From: WTGU01 sp965200925
Lineage (GTDB): Bacteria; Pseudomonadota; Alphaproteobacteria; UBA828
DNA length: 64,000 nucleotides
Reading direction: 5' to 3'
NCBI GenBank assembly: GCA_965200925.1
Contig: OZ241738.1
Span: 2,046,001-2,110,000, forward strand
In this document: positions 61,350 through 64,000 of the stretch, in pieces
How the letters are laid out: each line of letters starts with the position of its first letter
How positions within the stretch are numbered: position 1 is the first letter of the stretch
The notes under the pieces: generated by a model
What the model was told of the DNA's origin: nothing
The model's database searches: none
The model's input: the letters and a program-made list of their open reading frames with translations, nothing else
Made by a program: the position numbers and the translations under genes

Positions 61350-63443
61350 ATGCCGAGCGCATACGAACGACATCTGATTGCGTTCTACCTCGCGAACGCC
61401 GCCGCCCGCTTCCACCACCGGGACAAGGAAGCGGAGCGGCTGGCCGCATGGGTTGCCGACAGTGACAACCGCGCGGCGTTCGGGAGAGGAAGCTTCTCCT
61501 CTTTTCTGGACGGGGAGAAGACGAACCTTGAGGAAAGAAGGATGTCCGTGTGCACGTGGCGCCGCCTCGGGCAGGCCTTGCGGGACGAGTGCGCGGCGAC
61601 GGAGCGGGCGCACCGCGACCGGATGGCACGGCGCCTTCGCCAGCTGGCGAAGACGATGGATCTTTCCAGAACGGACGTCGCCATTCTGGAGTTCCAGCTG
61701 CGCTACCGCACGCAGCCCTTCGTCGAGTCGATGGTCGACGACGTCTTGATCCGCGCCTCCATGCGACATCGCAGCTTGAATTTCAGTAGTTTGGTCATGT
61801 CCGCCTTCCTCGCTCTGTCCGCCAATACGATCCGGAGTCGCCTCGCCGAGGACGCGCCGCTGGTCCGGTCCGGGCTCGTTTCCACCGCCGACGCCGGCGA
61901 TATCGAGATCGTCAGACGGCTGTGCCGGCTGGACACCGTCCCCGACGCCGACGGGCGCGATGTGACGAGCCTGCTGCTGGGCGCGGCGTCCGGGAGCGAA
62001 CTCGAATGGTCGGATTTCGACCACATCGGCCAAGCCCGCGACCACATCGAAAACGTGATCGGAAGCGCCTTGCGGACCGGTGCGGCGGGAGTCAACGTTC
62101 TCCTCTACGGGCCGCCGGGGACGGGCAAGACGGAGTTCTGCAAGGCGCTCGCCGCCCGGCTCGACACGGCGCTGTACAGCGTCGGCGAAGCGGACGAGCG
62201 CGGCACCGAACCGCGCAGCGACGAGAGGCTCCAGGAACTCCGGCTCGCGCAACGTCTGGTCGCCCGGGGCGGCCGCTCGCTCCTTCTCTTCGACGAGATG
62301 GAGGACCTGCTTTCCAAACCCTGGCCCGGCTGGGCGCTCTTCGGCCGGTCGTTCGCTCCCGGCACCCGGCACGGCGGCTCGAAGGTGTTCATGCACCGGC
62401 TGCTGGAGCGGACGCCGGCCCCGACCCTGTGGACGATGAGCGACGCCCGGTCGGTCGACTCCGCCCTCCTGCGGCGCATGATGTTCGCCTTGGAGTTGCG
62501 CCCGCCGACCCCCGCCGTGCGGGCGCGCATCTGGGCGCGGCAGCTGGAGCGCCACGGCATCGAGGCGACGCCGGAGGAGGCGTCCGCCCTGGCCCGGGAG
62601 TTCGCGGCGACCCCCGGCGTGGCGGCCGGGGCCACCGCCGCCGCGCGGCTCGCCGGCGGCGGCCTCGAAGCGGTGCGGCGCGGGGTGCAAGGTCTTTCCC
62701 GCGTCCTCGCGTGCGAGACTCCGCCCCAGGCGGTGCCGGCTTCGTTCGACCTTTCCCTGGTCCAGGCGGATACCGATCCGGTCGCGCTCGCCGAGCGTCT
62801 CGCGCGCGGCGGAGAACGCCGCTTCTCCCTCTGCCTGCAAGGGCCACCGGGGACGGGCAAGAGCGCGTTCGTCCGCCATCTCGCCGAACGCCTGGGCCTG
62901 GAGGTGGAGCAGAAGCGCGCGTCCGACCTGAAGTCGATGTGGGTCGGGGAGACGGAGCGGCAGATCGCCGCCGCCTTCGCCGAGGCGCGCGACACCGGCG
63001 CGTTCCTCGTCTTCGACGAGGCCGATTCCCTGCTCGCCGACCGCCGCGGCGCGCGGGCGGGATGGGAGGTGAGCCAGGTCAACGAGATGCTGACCTGGAT
63101 GGAGAGCCACCCCCTGCCCTTCGCCTGCACGACCAATTTCGGCGACCATCTCGACGCGGCGACGTTGCGGCGCTTCGTCTTCAAGATCGCGCTCGACTAC
63201 CTCTCGCCCGAACAGGCGGAGGCGGCGTTCCACCGCTACTTCGGCTTGGCGCCGCCGGCGGCGGTCACTTCCCTCGCCGCCCTCACGCCCGGCGACTTCG
63301 CGGTGGTGCACAGGAAGGCCGAAATCCTGGGGCTGTCGCGGGAGCCGGCCGCGCTGGCCAGGATGCTGGAAGCCGAATGCGACGCCAAGCCGGACCGGCC
63401 CCGGGGAGTCGGCTTCCGGCTCCTGGCGCGGGAGGCCGGATGA
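61350..63443 (+). CDS. Double AAA+ ATPase of unknown function
   Basis: 697 residues from ATG 61350, which has GGGAGAGG closely upstream; ATG 61332 has none. A helical N-terminal region of about 240 residues resembles nothing I can name. The first AAA+ module has Walker A GPPGTGKTE (about residue 254), Walker B LLLFDEMEDLL and arginine finger LLRRM. The second has GPPGTGKSA (about 498), the pore-loop-like MWVGETE, Walker B FLVFDEADSLL and ALRRF-like TLRRF. Both modules look catalytic. The layout recalls CDC48-like unfoldases. The ankyrin gene overlaps its stop codon (ATGA), so the two products are probably partners. Confidence 0.88.
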   Translation: MPSAYERHLIAFYLANAAARFHHRDKEAERLAAWVADSDNRAAFGRGSFSSFLDGEKTNLEERRMSVCTWRRLGQALRDECAATERAHRDRMARRLRQLAKTMDLSRTDVAILEFQLRYRTQPFVESMVDDVLIRASMRHRSLNFSSLVMSAFLALSANTIRSRLAEDAPLVRSGLVSTADAGDIEIVRRLCRLDTVPDADGRDVTSLLLGAASGSELEWSDFDHIGQARDHIENVIGSALRTGAAGVNVLLYGPPGTGKTEFCKALAARLDTALYSVGEADERGTEPRSDERLQELRLAQRLVARGGRSLLLFDEMEDLLSKPWPGWALFGRSFAPGTRHGGSKVFMHRLLERTPAPTLWTMSDARSVDSALLRRMMFALELRPPTPAVRARIWARQLERHGIEATPEEASALAREFAATPGVAAGATAAARLAGGGLEAVRRGVQGLSRVLACETPPQAVPASFDLSLVQADTDPVALAERLARGGERRFSLCLQGPPGTGKSAFVRHLAERLGLEVEQKRASDLKSMWVGETERQIAAAFAEARDTGAFLVFDEADSLLADRRGARAGWEVSQVNEMLTWMESHPLPFACTTNFGDHLDAATLRRFVFKIALDYLSPEQAEAAFHRYFGLAPPAAVTSLAALTPGDFAVVHRKAEILGLSREPAALARMLEAECDAKPDRPRGVGFRLLAREAG

Positions 63444-63997
63444 TGCCGGAAAACCGGACACGCATGCCGGCGTTTCGCACCCTGCACGACGCCGCGGCGA
63501 GCGGAACCCCCGCCGAGGTTGAGGCACTGCTCGCCGCCGGCGCCGACCCGGACGCGCCGGGCGACAACGGCGTGACACCGCTGCATCTGGCGGTCGGGAC
63601 GCTGGAATCGGCGACAGGACGCTCTCCGGATGGTTTCGCAGACCCTGGCGTCGGGGCGCTGCTGGACTTGGCCACGTATGCCGAACAGGGCTGGACGCCG
63701 ATCTATCCGGGCCCCCGGCCGCCGGAACCGGTTCGTTTCGTGGACACCCGCGTCCGGATGCTGCTGGCGGCCGGCGCGGCGCCGAACGCGCGAGACAGAA
63801 ACGGTCGGACTCCGCTTCATCGTGTGGTCCGCCATTTCGACGATCCCGTTCCCCATGCCCGGCGTGCCATCAAAGCCCTTCTCGATGGCGGCGCGGGTAC
63901 GAAGGTGAGGGACGACTTCGGAAAGATGCCTTTCGACTACATCAAGGACGGGGAGCGGTGGAAGGAAACCGACCTGTATCGGCGGTTGAGATCATGA
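63440..63997 (+). CDS. Ankyrin-repeat protein coupled to the AAA+ ATPase
   Basis: 185 residues. Starts at ATG 63440 within the AAA+ stop codon (a second ATG follows at 63443). Ankyrin repeats are seen at about 12-50 (TLHDAAASGTPAEVEALLAA, GVTPLHLAV), 105-140 (VRMLLAAGAAPNARDRNGRT, PLHRVVRH) and 145-175, separated by an unusual insert of about 55 residues. No signal peptide, so cytoplasmic. It ends with FGKMPFDYIKDGERWKETD, the same capping motif as the exported ankyrin protein 5 kb upstream. A further ATG lies inside its stop region. Confidence 0.85.
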   Translation: MMPENRTRMPAFRTLHDAAASGTPAEVEALLAAGADPDAPGDNGVTPLHLAVGTLESATGRSPDGFADPGVGALLDLATYAEQGWTPIYPGPRPPEPVRFVDTRVRMLLAAGAAPNARDRNGRTPLHRVVRHFDDPVPHARRAIKALLDGGAGTKVRDDFGKMPFDYIKDGERWKETDLYRRLRS

Positions 63998-64000
63998 CGG
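63994..64000 (+). other. Probable start of the next operon gene at the window edge
   Basis: ATGA at 63994-63997 overlaps the ankyrin stop codon in the same way the ankyrin gene overlaps the AAA+ gene. Only two codons are inside the window, so nothing can be said about the product. Confidence 0.35.

Noticed and set aside
1..64000. tRNA or rRNA genes
   Set aside because: No cloverleaf with a T-loop GTTCRANNC and CCA-like acceptor pairing, and no rRNA core sequence, was seen by eye; a covariance-model scan would settle it.

Overview
The window is 64 kb of GC-rich, densely packed chromosome. Gene content and order point to an alphaproteobacterium, probably Rhodospirillales in the broad sense. 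The main reasons are the mreBCD-mrdA-rodA block, the lptF-lptG-lptD-surA-rsmA run, fabD-fabG-acpP-fabF-mltG-yicC-gmk, rpsF-rpsR-rplI, dnaB-mlaEF-radA-cvpA-purF, a DUF2125 protein and a fused urease gamma/beta gene. No rRNA, tRNA, CRISPR array, transposase or integrase was seen. The species assignment is inference only.

Layout. 0-5 kb: the end of an ABC1-family kinase, an unassigned radical SAM protein, and two phosphonate-forming genes (phosphonopyruvate decarboxylase and a PEP mutase fused to a nucleotidyltransferase). 5-12.5 kb: polA, with its proofreading residues lost, then an MFS carrier, a tiny CHCC zinc-finger gene, a metallo-beta-lactamase fold hydrolase, an HpcH/HpaI aldolase, a Cache-domain exported protein and a 2-keto-4-pentenoate hydratase-like enzyme. 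12.5-18 kb: the cell-elongation operon. 18-20.2 kb: leuA and its structured leader. 20-27 kb: a nitrogen-scavenging operon (ureF, ureAB, ureC, a cytosine-deaminase-like amidohydrolase, an N-carbamoylsarcosine-amidase-like hydrolase, an amidase). 27-33.6 kb: LPS export genes and rsmA. 34-40 kb (minus strand): fatty-acid synthesis genes running into mltG, yicC and gmk. 40-54 kb (plus strand): ribosomal proteins, a cyclopropane fatty acid synthase, dnaB, a lipid ABC importer pair, radA, cvpA, purF, then an SDR, a PanE-like reductase, an RraA-like aldolase and mtnA. 53.7-55.8 kb: DUF2125, bfd and bfr.

The accessory part lies at about 56.0-59.05 kb. It is bracketed by a decayed second copy of the start of the DUF2125 gene. 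It holds the wreck of an Mrr-type (type IV) restriction endonuclease. The wreck carries an in-frame stop, a one-base frameshift in a T run, and a roughly 1.87 kb insertion that delivers an exported ankyrin-repeat protein and a staphylococcal-nuclease-like protein. The nuclease frame now runs into the endonuclease C-terminus, making a chimeric ORF. The outer parts of the wreck are visibly poorer in GC than the rest of the window.

The right end (61.3-64 kb) starts a tightly coupled operon: a double-AAA+ ATPase, an ankyrin protein overlapping it by ATGA, and a further ATGA at the window edge that probably starts a third gene. This is the best candidate here for an undescribed multi-gene system, but its function cannot be read from the sequence.
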